DNA of 37,672 nt from positions 1 through 37,672 of the forward strand of contig JAERSH010000002.1 in NCBI GenBank assembly GCA_016845785.1. Direction: 5' to 3'. A program made the position numbers and the translations under genes. The notes below the pieces were generated by a model, which searched no databases, was not told the DNA's origin, and was given only the letters and a program-made list of their open reading frames with translations. Origin of the DNA: Fidelibacterota bacterium. Lineage in GTDB: Bacteria > Fidelibacterota > Marinisomatia > Marinisomatales > TCS55. Positions 15,105 through 24,011 of this stretch are shown here, piece after piece (within the stretch, counting starts at the first letter, position 1; every line of letters begins with the position of its first letter).

Positions 15105-15476
15105 CTAAGCTAAAAGTGATTCAATCGTTTTTCGAAATTCATCCAAATCCACAGGTTTGGTTATGAACCTGTCCACACCAATTCTATGGGCCTCATTACG
15201 CACGTCTCCTTGGCTCATGGCAGAATGAATCACGACTGGGATATGTTTTAATTCCCTTTGACGTTTGATGTATTCTGCAATCTTTAATCCATTGGGCTCA
15301 GGCATGAGTACATCCAAAATAATTACATCATATGGGGGATCATTTTCAATCCGACGCATTGTTTCTTCACCATTTTCAGTGGTTACAATTTCCCACTCTG
15401 GACGGTCAAGGGTCGATACAGCAATGAAGAGTAAATCCGGTTCATCATCGGCAATTAGAATTCGTTTCTTAGTCAT
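15105..15476 (-). CDS. Stand-alone receiver (CheY-like) protein between kinase and NtrC-type regulator
   Basis: Receiver-only protein of 123 residues: IADDEPD (8-14), D55 in VIILDVLMP, Ser/Ala switch region IHSAMS, Lys in FITKPVD. AGGAG lies about 10 bases before the ATG. It lies between the histidine kinase (12 bases away) and the NtrC-type regulator (no gap), so it probably takes phosphate from the same kinase and could compete with, or gate, activation of the sigma54 regulator. It is paralogous to the receiver at 11799-12170. Confidence 0.92.
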   Translation of the reverse strand: MTKKRILIADDEPDLLFIAVSTLDRPEWEIVTTENGEETMRRIENDPPYDVIILDVLMPEPNGLKIAEYIKRQRELKHIPVVIHSAMSQGDVRNEAHRIGVDRFITKPVDLDEFRKTIESLLA

Positions 15477-15488
15477 TATGGTTTACTC

Positions 15489-17078
15489 CTATTTAACAAT
15501 AGGTAATGAAAATGAAAATGTACTACCAGTGCCAGGCCCATCACTCTGAACCCTCACTGCACCACCCATTTGATCAACAAGTTTTTTTACAATAGCTAGC
15601 CCTAAACCGGTGCCCTGGGCTTTTAGTTCACCTGAGTTTTTGGCCCGGTAAAATTCCTCATAAATATGATGTTGATCTTCTTCAGTAAGTCCGATCCCTT
15701 CATCTTTAACATTTACACATAAATCTCCATTGACTTGCGTTGCGTCAATTGTAATCGTCTTTTTCTTATCGCTGTATTTGGATGCATTATCCACAAGGTT
15801 GGTCAGCACCTGATGTATAGAGTCCCTGTTACCAACAATTATGGTTGAATTACCGTCATTTTTGACAACGAGTTTTTGCTTTTTAGATTTCAATAATTCC
15901 TCCATTTCCAATGCCACTAGTTTAATCTCATTTGATATTCTAACCTCATCTTTTGCAATACCAATTACACCGGATTCAATTCGAGAAATGCTTAATAAGT
16001 CTGCCACAATTTTGGATAATCGATCGGCATGGCCTTCAATTTTTTCCACACACTCTCTCTGCTTTTCATTGAGCTCACCCCACTTGCCTTCCGGTAGGAG
16101 TTTTGAAAATCCCAAAATAGCGGCAATGGGCGTACGCATATCGTGGGATGCACGGGAAATAAAACGATTTTTTTCATCATGTAAATCTTGGAGTTCAGCC
16201 GTTCGTTCTCTCACTCGAATTTCTAAATGATTCCGAGCATCTTTTAAGGCTTTTTCAGCCAGTTTTCTTTCAGAAATTTCCTTCTCCAATTCAATAAATT
16301 TCCGCTGAGAAATTGTTGAAAGGACTAAATTGATACTAATTATTGACATGGATACAAGCGCCACAACACCCGCCAGCAATGCTGTATCTAGCCCTAATAC
16401 GGTACCAATGGCCATATTCCCAGGATAGAAATTTGTAGCTGCCATACCCGTATAATGCATCCCGCAAATGGCTGCACCCATCACCATGGCGCTGGCAACT
16501 TTATATTCCATTACTTTTTCTGTTCTGTTATGAATAAAATGAGACATAATGGTTAAGGATAAAAATGATAAAATTTTAGCCACAATAATTGAGAGGGCAA
16601 ATAGCCAAGGCGAATAGAGCATGATCATATCTCCTCGCATGGCAAACATTCCCGTATAATGCATGGTACCAATACCGATGGCCATCATGAGTGCAGAAAA
16701 TACCAATTTTCCATTTCCCATTTTTTCTACAGACATGACTGTAAGAACAAATCCTGCCATTAGTACAGCCGGCAAAAGGGATAACAAGGTGATCCAGACA
16801 TTATAAAACACCGGAATGGGTAGTGTAAAAGCAAGCATAGCGACGAAATGCATGGTAAAGACTCCGCTACCCATGGCAAATGCACCCCCCATTAACCATC
16901 CCCGAGGAATTTTTCCATTTTTCTCCCGATTGGATTTTATAATACTAGATATATCGATAGCTGTGTAGGCAGCAAATGATGATACAAGATATGACAGAAT
17001 TACCAACCACATGTTGTAGGTACCCAACATTTGATCACCCGGTTCCGGCCCGAGCAGAAAATATGAAGAAAAATTCAT
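15489..17078 (-). CDS. MHYT-domain sensor histidine kinase
   Basis: Membrane histidine kinase of 529 residues. The N-terminal seven-helix MHYT sensor (about 20-255) carries the repeated motif as MHFVAM (76-81), MHYTGM (139-144) and MHYTGM (207-212). The family is predicted to bind copper and sense oxygen, CO or NO. A coiled-coil linker (about 260-305) leads to the HisKA domain with H312 in SRASHDMRTP, and the HATPase domain shows NLVDNASKYSD, DEGIGL and GTGLGLAIVKKL. There is no receiver or PAS domain. It is the first gene of an operon with a stand-alone receiver and an NtrC-type regulator, which are its likely phosphorylation targets. Confidence 0.95.
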   Translation of the reverse strand: MNFSSYFLLGPEPGDQMLGTYNMWLVILSYLVSSFAAYTAIDISSIIKSNREKNGKIPRGWLMGGAFAMGSGVFTMHFVAMLAFTLPIPVFYNVWITLLSLLPAVLMAGFVLTVMSVEKMGNGKLVFSALMMAIGIGTMHYTGMFAMRGDMIMLYSPWLFALSIIVAKILSFLSLTIMSHFIHNRTEKVMEYKVASAMVMGAAICGMHYTGMAATNFYPGNMAIGTVLGLDTALLAGVVALVSMSIISINLVLSTISQRKFIELEKEISERKLAEKALKDARNHLEIRVRERTAELQDLHDEKNRFISRASHDMRTPIAAILGFSKLLPEGKWGELNEKQRECVEKIEGHADRLSKIVADLLSISRIESGVIGIAKDEVRISNEIKLVALEMEELLKSKKQKLVVKNDGNSTIIVGNRDSIHQVLTNLVDNASKYSDKKKTITIDATQVNGDLCVNVKDEGIGLTEEDQHHIYEEFYRAKNSGELKAQGTGLGLAIVKKLVDQMGGAVRVQSDGPGTGSTFSFSLPIVK

Positions 17079-17155
17079 TTAATAATTTTTCCTATTCAAC
17101 CATCAACGATATGGTTACAGGGTCTATCCTTCATTAAGGACAGGACATTTATATT

Positions 17156-17758
17156 TTATTTTTTCGCGAATTTGATTCCGCATCCCAATGCTTTTGTTTC
17201 AGCAACTTTTATGGATTTACCCTGCCCCACGGCAGCAATGGCATCCATTAAGTAAGTTTCTTTTACCTTTTTTGGTTTTCTGGCATTATCATCGATAGCA
17301 CCTCGGTAAACCAATTTTCCCGATCCATCAAAAAGATAGATGTGGGGCGTTTTTGTTGCGCCAAATGCGGTGGCCAATTCTGCCCCTTTATCCAACGTAT
17401 ATAGAAAGTCGTGACCATATTTTTTGGCAAAATCCCGCATATCATCTAAACTTTCGCCTCGATCACGGATTCTTGTATTTGGGTTGATCGTAATAAAACC
17501 AATTCCATTTTTATTGCTGGCTTCGGCTAAGGTATTATAACGATCCTGCCACGCCACAACCCATGGGCATGTATTGCATGAAAAGTTCACCAAAAGTCCA
17601 TTTTTCATCTTTACATCATTCAAGCTGACGGTCTTTCCGCTGATGTCTTTCATTTTCACATCACCCAACGGGATGGATGACCCCAGTGAAAGTTCACCGG
17701 CAATCGTGAATGAAAGCAAAAGTGCAAATATTGTTGATTTTTTTAAGGTATTAAGCAT
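17156..17758 (-). CDS. Exported thioredoxin-like (redoxin) protein
   Basis: Exported thioredoxin-fold protein of 200 residues. The ATG at 17758 is chosen because GGGGAGG lies 6 bases upstream; the longer TTG frame would swallow that site. The signal peptide is about 1-27 (STIFALLLSFTIAGELSLG). The redoxin domain has the motif CNTC (C61, C64) in LVNFSCNTCPWVVAW, the conserved TKTPHIYLFD with cis-Pro, and VYRGAIDDN. Proteins of this subgroup resemble AhpC/TSA-type thiol proteins rather than DsbA. A further Cys lies in the tail GCGIKF. It stands apart from the amino-acid operon by about 65 bases and may work in periplasmic thiol or peroxide chemistry. Confidence 0.88.
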   Translation of the reverse strand: MLNTLKKSTIFALLLSFTIAGELSLGSSIPLGDVKMKDISGKTVSLNDVKMKNGLLVNFSCNTCPWVVAWQDRYNTLAEASNKNGIGFITINPNTRIRDRGESLDDMRDFAKKYGHDFLYTLDKGAELATAFGATKTPHIYLFDGSGKLVYRGAIDDNARKPKKVKETYLMDAIAAVGQGKSIKVAETKALGCGIKFAKK

Positions 17759-17824
17759 GGTTTTCCTCCCCAATTATCATGATGGATATTAACAATTTTC
17801 TACCAATTCCCAAAATTGCCTCCA

Positions 17825-18766
17825 TCATTGCAATTTCAATTTTTGTCGCACCGCTTTAGAAATCTGAATATCCTGAACGGCCACACCGGTTAAATCGGCA
17901 ATAGTGACTTGATCTTCCCTTGTTCTGCTTTTATGATGTCCTGAAATGATTTCCCCTATTTCTACAACCTCATTCATAGTGAAACCATTTTTCATGGCTT
18001 GATGGATTTCACCCCTTTCCTCACATTGAAAACGGCTGTCCGCTACCACCATATCTGCATCAGCCAAAAGAGATGGATCTAATTCCTGTTTGGTCAAGGT
18101 ATCTGAACCCATTGCCGTAATATGTGTCCCAGGATTCACACGATGAATCAGTGGGTATTCGCTGGCAGTACACGTCACAATCAATTGGCATTGATCGATT
18201 ATTTTGTCCATGTCTTGGGTGGTTTCAATATTGAATTCACTTTCACTCATATCCGACTGATATTTCAAAAGTGCAGTTTCGCTTCTTCCCCAAACCAAAG
18301 CATGTTTACAATCAACGATACCTTTTAAATATGCTAACTGCAATTTGGCTTGGATGCCAGTCCCCACTATTCCAATCTGATCTACCTTTTTTGGTGATAA
18401 ATATTTGGCACAGATGGCGCCCGCAACTGCAGTACGCACATCGGTTAAATACCCTTCATCTTGAAGAACGGCCAATGGTTCGCCGGTTTTCTGATTGAAC
18501 ACCAACATCATCCCATGCCCATTGGGAAGGCCAAAATCACTATTTCTGAAGAATCCGGAAGCTATTTTGATCACATAAACATCATCATTCTTAATGTAGC
18601 CATACTTGATATGCACATCTCCCGGTGGTGAATCAAAATGCATTTCACCCACAGGTGGTACCACCACATCCCCATTGGAATAAGCAGTGAACCCCCTTTC
18701 GATCACATCTATCAAATCAATTTGAGGGAGAACCGATTTGATTTGATCTAAATTTAAAATGTCCAT
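17825..18766 (-). CDS. Ornithine cyclodeaminase/mu-crystallin family NAD(P)-dependent enzyme
   Basis: Enzyme of 313 residues with the full ornithine-cyclodeaminase fold: substrate-domain motifs HIKYGYI and GLPNGHGMMLVF, then DEGYLTDVRTAVAGAICAKY and a Rossmann segment IGIVGTGIQAKLQL. The ATG at 18766 overlaps the preceding stop (TGATG), so it is translationally coupled to the threonine-dehydratase-like gene. Family members include ornithine cyclodeaminase, alanine dehydrogenase, ketimine reductase, EutC of ectoine breakdown and BhcD iminosuccinate reductase. The pairing with a threonine-dehydratase-fold enzyme recalls EutB/EutC and BhcB/BhcD, but sequence alone does not fix the substrate. Confidence 0.9.
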   Translation of the reverse strand: MDILNLDQIKSVLPQIDLIDVIERGFTAYSNGDVVVPPVGEMHFDSPPGDVHIKYGYIKNDDVYVIKIASGFFRNSDFGLPNGHGMMLVFNQKTGEPLAVLQDEGYLTDVRTAVAGAICAKYLSPKKVDQIGIVGTGIQAKLQLAYLKGIVDCKHALVWGRSETALLKYQSDMSESEFNIETTQDMDKIIDQCQLIVTCTASEYPLIHRVNPGTHITAMGSDTLTKQELDPSLLADADMVVADSRFQCEERGEIHQAMKNGFTMNEVVEIGEIISGHHKSRTREDQVTIADLTGVAVQDIQISKAVRQKLKLQ

Positions 18767-19719
18767 CAAAGGATGCTTTTTAATACTTCAGGACTAATAT
18801 TACCGCCACACATAACGACCACCACAGTCTGCCCTTTCAGCTCATCTTTCATTTTCATGAATCCTGCAATGGCTGTCCCTGCTGCCCCTTCGATTAATTG
18901 ATGATGCTTTTCAACCCCTGTGCGGATGCCTTCTGCAATTTCATCTTCAGAAACGAGAATGAAATCATCAATTATATTTTGACATAATTCAAATGTAATT
19001 GAACCCAATTCAACACCACCAGCCGTCCCATCTGATAAGGTATCTTCTGAAGGTAAATCCAACTGTTTTCCCGCTTTTATAGATTCATACATGACACAGG
19101 AGTTCTTCGGAGATACACCAATCATTTTGATATTCGGATTTACAGATTTCAAATAACCGCCCACACCGGCAATTAACCCACCACCGCCGACAGAAATAAA
19201 AACTGAATCGATTTCGGATAAATCTTTATAAATCTCATATCCCATGGTTCCTTGACCGCATACGATGGCCGGATCATTATAAGGTGAAATATAAGTTGCA
19301 CCTGTTTCCTTAGAAATTTCTTGCGCTCTTTCTTCTGCACGGATGCAATCATCACCAAAGTATTCCACTTCACCACCAAAATTGATGATATTCTCCACTT
19401 TATTTTTATGGACGATTTCAGGGACGACAATTTTGCCTTTTAATCCCAATAGTGACATGGCCAAAGAACAGGCGGCCCCGTGATTTCCCGTGGATGCAGT
19501 GACCACGCCATTGGCTTGTTCCTCCTTAGTCAAGGATGTCATTTTACTGATGGCACCACGAAATTTAAACGACCCTGTTTTTTGGATATTATCCAGTTTC
19601 AGATACACATTGCCGTCTATTAATCGACTTAAATAAGGGGAATGTTCTAAAGGTGTATGTCGGATATATGCCTTTGACCGATCGTAAGCGGCAGGCACAT
19701 CAGATTGAAAATTGATCAT
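18766..19719 (-). CDS. Threonine dehydratase / serine racemase-fold PLP enzyme
   Basis: Fold-type II PLP enzyme of 317 residues with no ACT-like regulatory domain. The Schiff-base lysine is K52 in GSFKFRGA, the phosphate-binding and substrate loops are STGNHGAA and GGGGLIAGVGG, and the C-terminal VVVMCGGN is typical. The single-domain length fits catabolic threonine dehydratase, serine racemase, EutB or beta-hydroxyaspartate dehydratase. It overlaps the aminotransferase upstream (ATGA) and the cyclodeaminase-fold gene downstream (TGATG), so the three act together, probably on one amino acid or its hydroxy or keto derivative. Confidence 0.92.
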   Translation of the reverse strand: MINFQSDVPAAYDRSKAYIRHTPLEHSPYLSRLIDGNVYLKLDNIQKTGSFKFRGAISKMTSLTKEEQANGVVTASTGNHGAACSLAMSLLGLKGKIVVPEIVHKNKVENIINFGGEVEYFGDDCIRAEERAQEISKETGATYISPYNDPAIVCGQGTMGYEIYKDLSEIDSVFISVGGGGLIAGVGGYLKSVNPNIKMIGVSPKNSCVMYESIKAGKQLDLPSEDTLSDGTAGGVELGSITFELCQNIIDDFILVSEDEIAEGIRTGVEKHHQLIEGAAGTAIAGFMKMKDELKGQTVVVVMCGGNISPEVLKSIL

Positions 19720-20828
19720 AATAATTTTAGAATGGGTGTAATACGTTCAAGTGCCGCCTCCAAATCTGATCGTTTGGCCCCGTATCCAAACCGGAGATAA
19801 TGATCCATGCCATACCAATCCCCCGCCACTAACATTACACTGGCTTCATTCCGGACTTTTTCTACCAGCTTTGAAGAATTGATATCCCATTCATAGCCCG
19901 CAAAAGCCATGGCACCGGCTTGAGGTGGAATAAATGAAAATTGGCCATCAAAGGATTTAACCCAATCTTGGAATAAGCCTAAGTTTTCAGTCAGAGATGC
20001 ACGCGTTTGATTCAATGTATCCATCCGGCGGTCCGGATGTAAAACATGGGCAGCAATTAGATCGGACAATCGTCCAATAGCAATGGAGGTATAATCGTGT
20101 GTTGCCCAGGAATCTTGAATATACGATTCATTTGAAACAGACCAACCCAATCGCAACCCGGGCAAGCCATAGGCTTTAGACAATCCACAATTGACGATAG
20201 CCTTTTCATAGCCTGTTTCCCATACAGAAGTACATTCTTCACCATTCAATTCTGCGCCACGATATACTTCATCAGAAAGAATCCATGCCCCCACAGATTT
20301 TGCAATCTCACCAATGGCCATAATTGTTTCTTTTGGTAACACAGATCCGGTGGGATTATTGGGATTACAAACACATATCATTTTTGTTTTATCCGTAACC
20401 AAGGACCGCAATTCATCCAAGTCCGGCTGCCAATTGAGAGATTCATGAAGCGTGAATGTTTTTACATTCACACCTAATCCTTGAGCAAATCCATGAATTT
20501 GGAGATAATTGGGAACCATATATACCATTTCATCTCCTGCAGACAATAATGTCATAATCGCCACCATATTGGCCTCAGCAGACCCATTAAATGCTTGAAC
20601 ATTCTCAGGCGTTGCCCCGGGATAAATTGATGCAATGGATTGCCGTAATTCAGGGGATCCTTCTGTAAAGCCGTATGTGAGTTCAGTGGTGGTGATTTTT
20701 TTGATGAATTCAGTGGAGAAAAGAGAATCGAGTGTACCGGGGTGCACGCCACTTTCTGACAAATTGTAGTCCACCTTATTTTCCCAAATGGATTGATTCC
20801 TTTCTAACTGGAATTCCTCAAACTTCAT
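19716..20828 (-). CDS. Class I/II aminotransferase
   Basis: Fold-type I PLP aminotransferase of 370 residues. It shows YGFTEGSPELR, CNPNNPTG (N158), LSDEVYRG (D186, Y189), the Schiff-base lysine K218 in GLSKAYGLPGLRLGW, and a C-terminal LRFGYG with the substrate-carboxylate Arg. The substrate is not evident from sequence; capreomycidine-synthase-like and aspartate-type relatives share this pattern. It is the second gene of an operon with a TlpA-like lipoprotein (ATGA overlap) and two PLP/NAD enzymes that process beta-hydroxy or alpha-amino acids. Confidence 0.92.
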   Translation of the reverse strand: MKFEEFQLERNQSIWENKVDYNLSESGVHPGTLDSLFSTEFIKKITTTELTYGFTEGSPELRQSIASIYPGATPENVQAFNGSAEANMVAIMTLLSAGDEMVYMVPNYLQIHGFAQGLGVNVKTFTLHESLNWQPDLDELRSLVTDKTKMICVCNPNNPTGSVLPKETIMAIGEIAKSVGAWILSDEVYRGAELNGEECTSVWETGYEKAIVNCGLSKAYGLPGLRLGWSVSNESYIQDSWATHDYTSIAIGRLSDLIAAHVLHPDRRMDTLNQTRASLTENLGLFQDWVKSFDGQFSFIPPQAGAMAFAGYEWDINSSKLVEKVRNEASVMLVAGDWYGMDHYLRFGYGAKRSDLEAALERITPILKLL

Positions 20829-21307
20829 TGATTAATCGCCTTGATTATTGCTGCCTCAAAAAAAGCACGATCCTGTTCCATTTCCCAGCTGTCCGTTACA
20901 TTCCCTTCTTTATCATAAACCATTGTAAATGGAAGGGCACCGGACCAATCATCACTGATGGCGCGAATAAAATTATTGTCATTCCCTTCTTCCTTCATGA
21001 AGGTCAATCCTTTAAATCCTTTTGATTCGAGGAATGCCATAGCTTTATCCCGATAGTCCTCCCAATCGGTAGTGACAAAATAGATTTTCATTCCCTGATC
21101 TTTGTATGCATCGGCCAATTCCATAATCATGGGGAATTCCTTTAAACAAGGAGCGCATGTGGTGGCCCAAAAATTGACCAATACAGCTTCTTTTCCTTGA
21201 TGCATGGCAATCTGGTTATGGAGTGCATTTGCATCCACCGTTTTCAGCTGAATATCAGAACGTTCACATCCAATAAAAATGAGGATAGTTATGAATAATT
21301 TTTTCAT
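20825..21307 (-). CDS. TlpA/ResA-like thioredoxin lipoprotein
   Basis: Lipoprotein of 160 residues: short signal sequence with lipobox IFIGC (C14), then a thioredoxin domain with NFWATTCAPC (C51, C54) and LPFTMVYDKEG containing the cis-Pro. It likely acts as a thiol-disulfide reductant on the periplasmic side of a membrane. It leads a four-gene overlapping operon with the aminotransferase, dehydratase-fold and cyclodeaminase-fold genes. The functional link to cytoplasmic amino-acid enzymes is unclear; shared expression may be incidental. A 30-bp palindrome lies just upstream of its ATG. Confidence 0.9.
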   Translation of the reverse strand: MKKLFITILIFIGCERSDIQLKTVDANALHNQIAMHQGKEAVLVNFWATTCAPCLKEFPMIMELADAYKDQGMKIYFVTTDWEDYRDKAMAFLESKGFKGLTFMKEEGNDNNFIRAISDDWSGALPFTMVYDKEGNVTDSWEMEQDRAFFEAAIIKAINQ

Positions 21308-21317
21308 ATTAAAATGA

Positions 21318-21347
21318 TGTAGAGACGCAGCATACTACGTCTCTACA
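21318..21347. repeat. 30-bp dispersed palindrome, copy A
   Basis: Arms TGTAGAGACG and CGTCTCTACA are perfect complements around a 10-base centre. It lies between the M14 peptidase stop and the TlpA-like start. It shares length and end sequences with copies at 23951 and 34395. Confidence 0.8.
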
Positions 21348-21351
21348 TTTA

Positions 21352-23880
21352 TCAATTTCCAACGATGAATACGGCATTCCCAAATAACAGTTTTCCATTA
21401 TACCAAAATGCTCTAAACAATGGATTATCAGATATATATACCACATGACCTCTACCCATTTCTTCGACGCCAAATACCATAGATTCTCTAAAGTTCTCTT
21501 GGGCTTTATACCCAACGAACCCACTCACGATGGCTGTGGAATCTTGAATCGTACCCACGTTCCATCCTCTGGGCAAATAAGCATATCGGCGATTCCGAAG
21601 TTTGAGCGAAAAATAAGTATCATCATACCCAAATGCTAAAGGATGGGAATTATCCATTTTAACTTTAACGATAGCTCCGGGCAAACTATGGCTCACACCA
21701 TCCCGCTGACGATCTTTATAAGACTTCAGTCGTTCAGCCAGATTGCGCTCTTTATTCTTCTTCTCAGATGCTTTCTTTTCATCTTTGGTGGCAAACTGTT
21801 TTAATCCATACCCCTTTTGATCTACAAACCGATCCATGGCGGAATCCATGAGGATCAGACGTCCACCGGCTCGAACCCAATGACGCAATTCATTCATGGC
21901 TTCCGTATTGAGATAACCATGACTGCCTCCCGGTAATATCAGCACATCAAAATCGTGTTTCGGTATACGATTAAAATAATCACTATCCACAACAGTAACA
22001 GGAAATTCTATTTGTCTTTCAAAGAAATGCCATACTTCGCCATAGGCATAACTGCGGACACCATCACCCGAAACCAATCCAATTTTGGGTCGTTTCACCA
22101 CGCGCATAGAGGATGATCCAAAGTCCTTCCCCTTAGAGACAAATCCGGTTTTGGCTGCGACCAGTCGCCTCCCATTGGCTATGGCCCCCTCATTCACGAC
22201 ATCATCAAATTTCCGGCCCATTGATTCATTCCCCTTTCGCGTAATGACCAATGTGCCTGCATCATAGTCTTTACCATCAAGGGAGAAGGGTTCTTCCGAC
22301 ACCCGAGTAACAATCTTATGCTTGAATAAAAATGCGAGAAACTTCAGATCTTGGATATCTTTCCATGGTAATATATAGGCATAGGGCCTACTTACAATCG
22401 GAGAAATTATAAAGGAAAATTGTTTTGCTGATGTGGATTTAATATCCCCTTTCACAGCGTAGGCATCGACCCCGTACACATATGGCAATGACCAAGCGGT
22501 AATATCGTAAGTCATGGTATCTCTTAAAGCAGTCTGGGGTTCAAATAACACCTGCACCAAAACAGATTTCGGTTGCTTGGCAGAGACCACCATATCCCCC
22601 TTTTTTACTCGGACTTGGGATGATTTACCTGTTGTATAGTTAAATCCTTTAATGGATTTACTTCCACTGGCAATCCCATGAGATATTCCATTTTGATCCA
22701 ACCAGGATTTCAATGCATTGACCTTATCATCGGCATTGGTTCTGGGAATCACATAAGTAGTATATTCACCCTCGGGATTTTTCATCCCTTTTGTAAAGAA
22801 TTGGGAAAATTCGGATACCATTTTATCCATATGCTCTGATGCCACTTCGATGGTGGATAATCCTGTGGTATAATGGTGGGTGAGTCGATCATTTAGGGTC
22901 AGTGTATCTCCATCTTCAGTCTCAATAGCCAATCCGCCCCGGCTATGCCCTGCTTGTTCATAAGTCATACCAATTGCCCCGTTATATGTGGGATAGGTGT
23001 CCCCATAACTGGGATACAACAGGTCAAAGACCTCTTTAGTAAAATAAAGCCAATTGTTCTTATCGAAATATTTGGCATGGTTTTTCCCAAGGATGTACTG
23101 GAGTTCCCGTTGCCAATCGGTGATATATTCATGGAAAGGCTCTGCTGCCGGTGCGAAGAAATAAGGATTATTCACACCTTGTTCATGAAAATCCACGTGA
23201 ATATGAGGCAGCCATTGATTGTATAATGCAATTCGTGATTCAGATTCAACTTGGGTTTGCCATGCCCAATCTCTATTCAAATCAAAATAGTAATGATTGG
23301 TGCGTCCGCCGGGCCAAGGCTCCATATGCTCTCTGGATACCGGATCTGCATCAGGCCAGCGATTGGCGGTCATTCGAAACCAATGGGCATATCGATCCCG
23401 TCCATCCGGGTTAATACAAGGATCTAGAATGACAATGGTATTTTCTAGCCATTTTTGTGTGTCTCGATTTTGTCGATCTGCCAATGCATGTAATGTTTTC
23501 ATGGCCGCTTCAGTAGAGTTGGCTTCATTGCCGTGAACATTATAGCTTAGCCATACGATACCCACTTTTTTCTGTCCAGGTTTCCCTTTGAGAATTCCGG
23601 CCCGTTTGAGGTTATCTTTTCGGAGATCCTCCAGCATAGTCATATTTTCATCACTGGATATGACGGCCACCATGAGAGGGCGCTGTTCGTAGGTCTCGCC
23701 ATAAGGGATTAGTTTCACATTGGATGCAGCATCCGCAACATGTTCAAAATAGGATACCACACGATGATGGTAAGTAAAATGGTCTCCCAAATCATATCCT
23801 AAAAATTCGGATGGCGATTTAAGTCCATCTCCAAAGAGAAAGGACAGAGGTAATAAAACTTTGATTAATGCGTTACGCAT
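21352..23880 (-). CDS. Secreted M14 zinc carboxypeptidase with C-terminal amidotransferase-like domain
   Basis: Protein of 842 residues. The ATG at 23880 is chosen because AAGGAG lies 5 bases upstream; a GTG 6 bases earlier would sit on the ribosome-binding site. A signal peptide (about 1-20) is followed by the M14 domain. Zinc ligands are H116 and E119 in NVHGNEAN and H232 in VDFHEQG; NPDGRDR and FDLNRDW are substrate-pocket motifs, and the catalytic Glu probably lies in MTYEQAG. After a middle beta region, residues about 600-690 resemble a class I glutamine-amidotransferase-like fold (GLVSGDG, DVLILPGG, LRHWVRAGGRLILMD). The protein likely trims exogenous peptides in the periplasm or outside the cell. 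Confidence 0.92.
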   Translation of the reverse strand: MRNALIKVLLPLSFLFGDGLKSPSEFLGYDLGDHFTYHHRVVSYFEHVADAASNVKLIPYGETYEQRPLMVAVISSDENMTMLEDLRKDNLKRAGILKGKPGQKKVGIVWLSYNVHGNEANSTEAAMKTLHALADRQNRDTQKWLENTIVILDPCINPDGRDRYAHWFRMTANRWPDADPVSREHMEPWPGGRTNHYYFDLNRDWAWQTQVESESRIALYNQWLPHIHVDFHEQGVNNPYFFAPAAEPFHEYITDWQRELQYILGKNHAKYFDKNNWLYFTKEVFDLLYPSYGDTYPTYNGAIGMTYEQAGHSRGGLAIETEDGDTLTLNDRLTHHYTTGLSTIEVASEHMDKMVSEFSQFFTKGMKNPEGEYTTYVIPRTNADDKVNALKSWLDQNGISHGIASGSKSIKGFNYTTGKSSQVRVKKGDMVVSAKQPKSVLVQVLFEPQTALRDTMTYDITAWSLPYVYGVDAYAVKGDIKSTSAKQFSFIISPIVSRPYAYILPWKDIQDLKFLAFLFKHKIVTRVSEEPFSLDGKDYDAGTLVITRKGNESMGRKFDDVVNEGAIANGRRLVAAKTGFVSKGKDFGSSSMRVVKRPKIGLVSGDGVRSYAYGEVWHFFERQIEFPVTVVDSDYFNRIPKHDFDVLILPGGSHGYLNTEAMNELRHWVRAGGRLILMDSAMDRFVDQKGYGLKQFATKDEKKASEKKNKERNLAERLKSYKDRQRDGVSHSLPGAIVKVKMDNSHPLAFGYDDTYFSLKLRNRRYAYLPRGWNVGTIQDSTAIVSGFVGYKAQENFRESMVFGVEEMGRGHVVYISDNPLFRAFWYNGKLLFGNAVFIVGN

Positions 23881-23950
23881 GAACACTCCTTCTAAAAATG
23901 TGCGGAGAACTTAGGTTAAGAAAATATAAGACAGAAAATAAAATCCGTAT

Positions 23951-23980
23951 TGTAGAGACGCCCCGCTGGGCGTCTTTACA
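23951..23980. repeat. 30-bp dispersed palindrome, copy B
   Basis: Arms TGTAGAGACGCCC and GGGCGTCTTTACA pair with one mismatch around CGCT. It lies between the first sulfatase stop and the M14 peptidase start. Confidence 0.8.
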
Positions 23981-24011
23981 TTGGATTATTTCTCGAAACA
24001 GAAAATACCAG

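Noticed and set aside
12854-17078. Toxin-antitoxin or phage-defence island
   Set aside because: The small genes prompted the idea, but there is no nuclease, antitoxin DNA-binding or defence motif; the context is two-component signalling.
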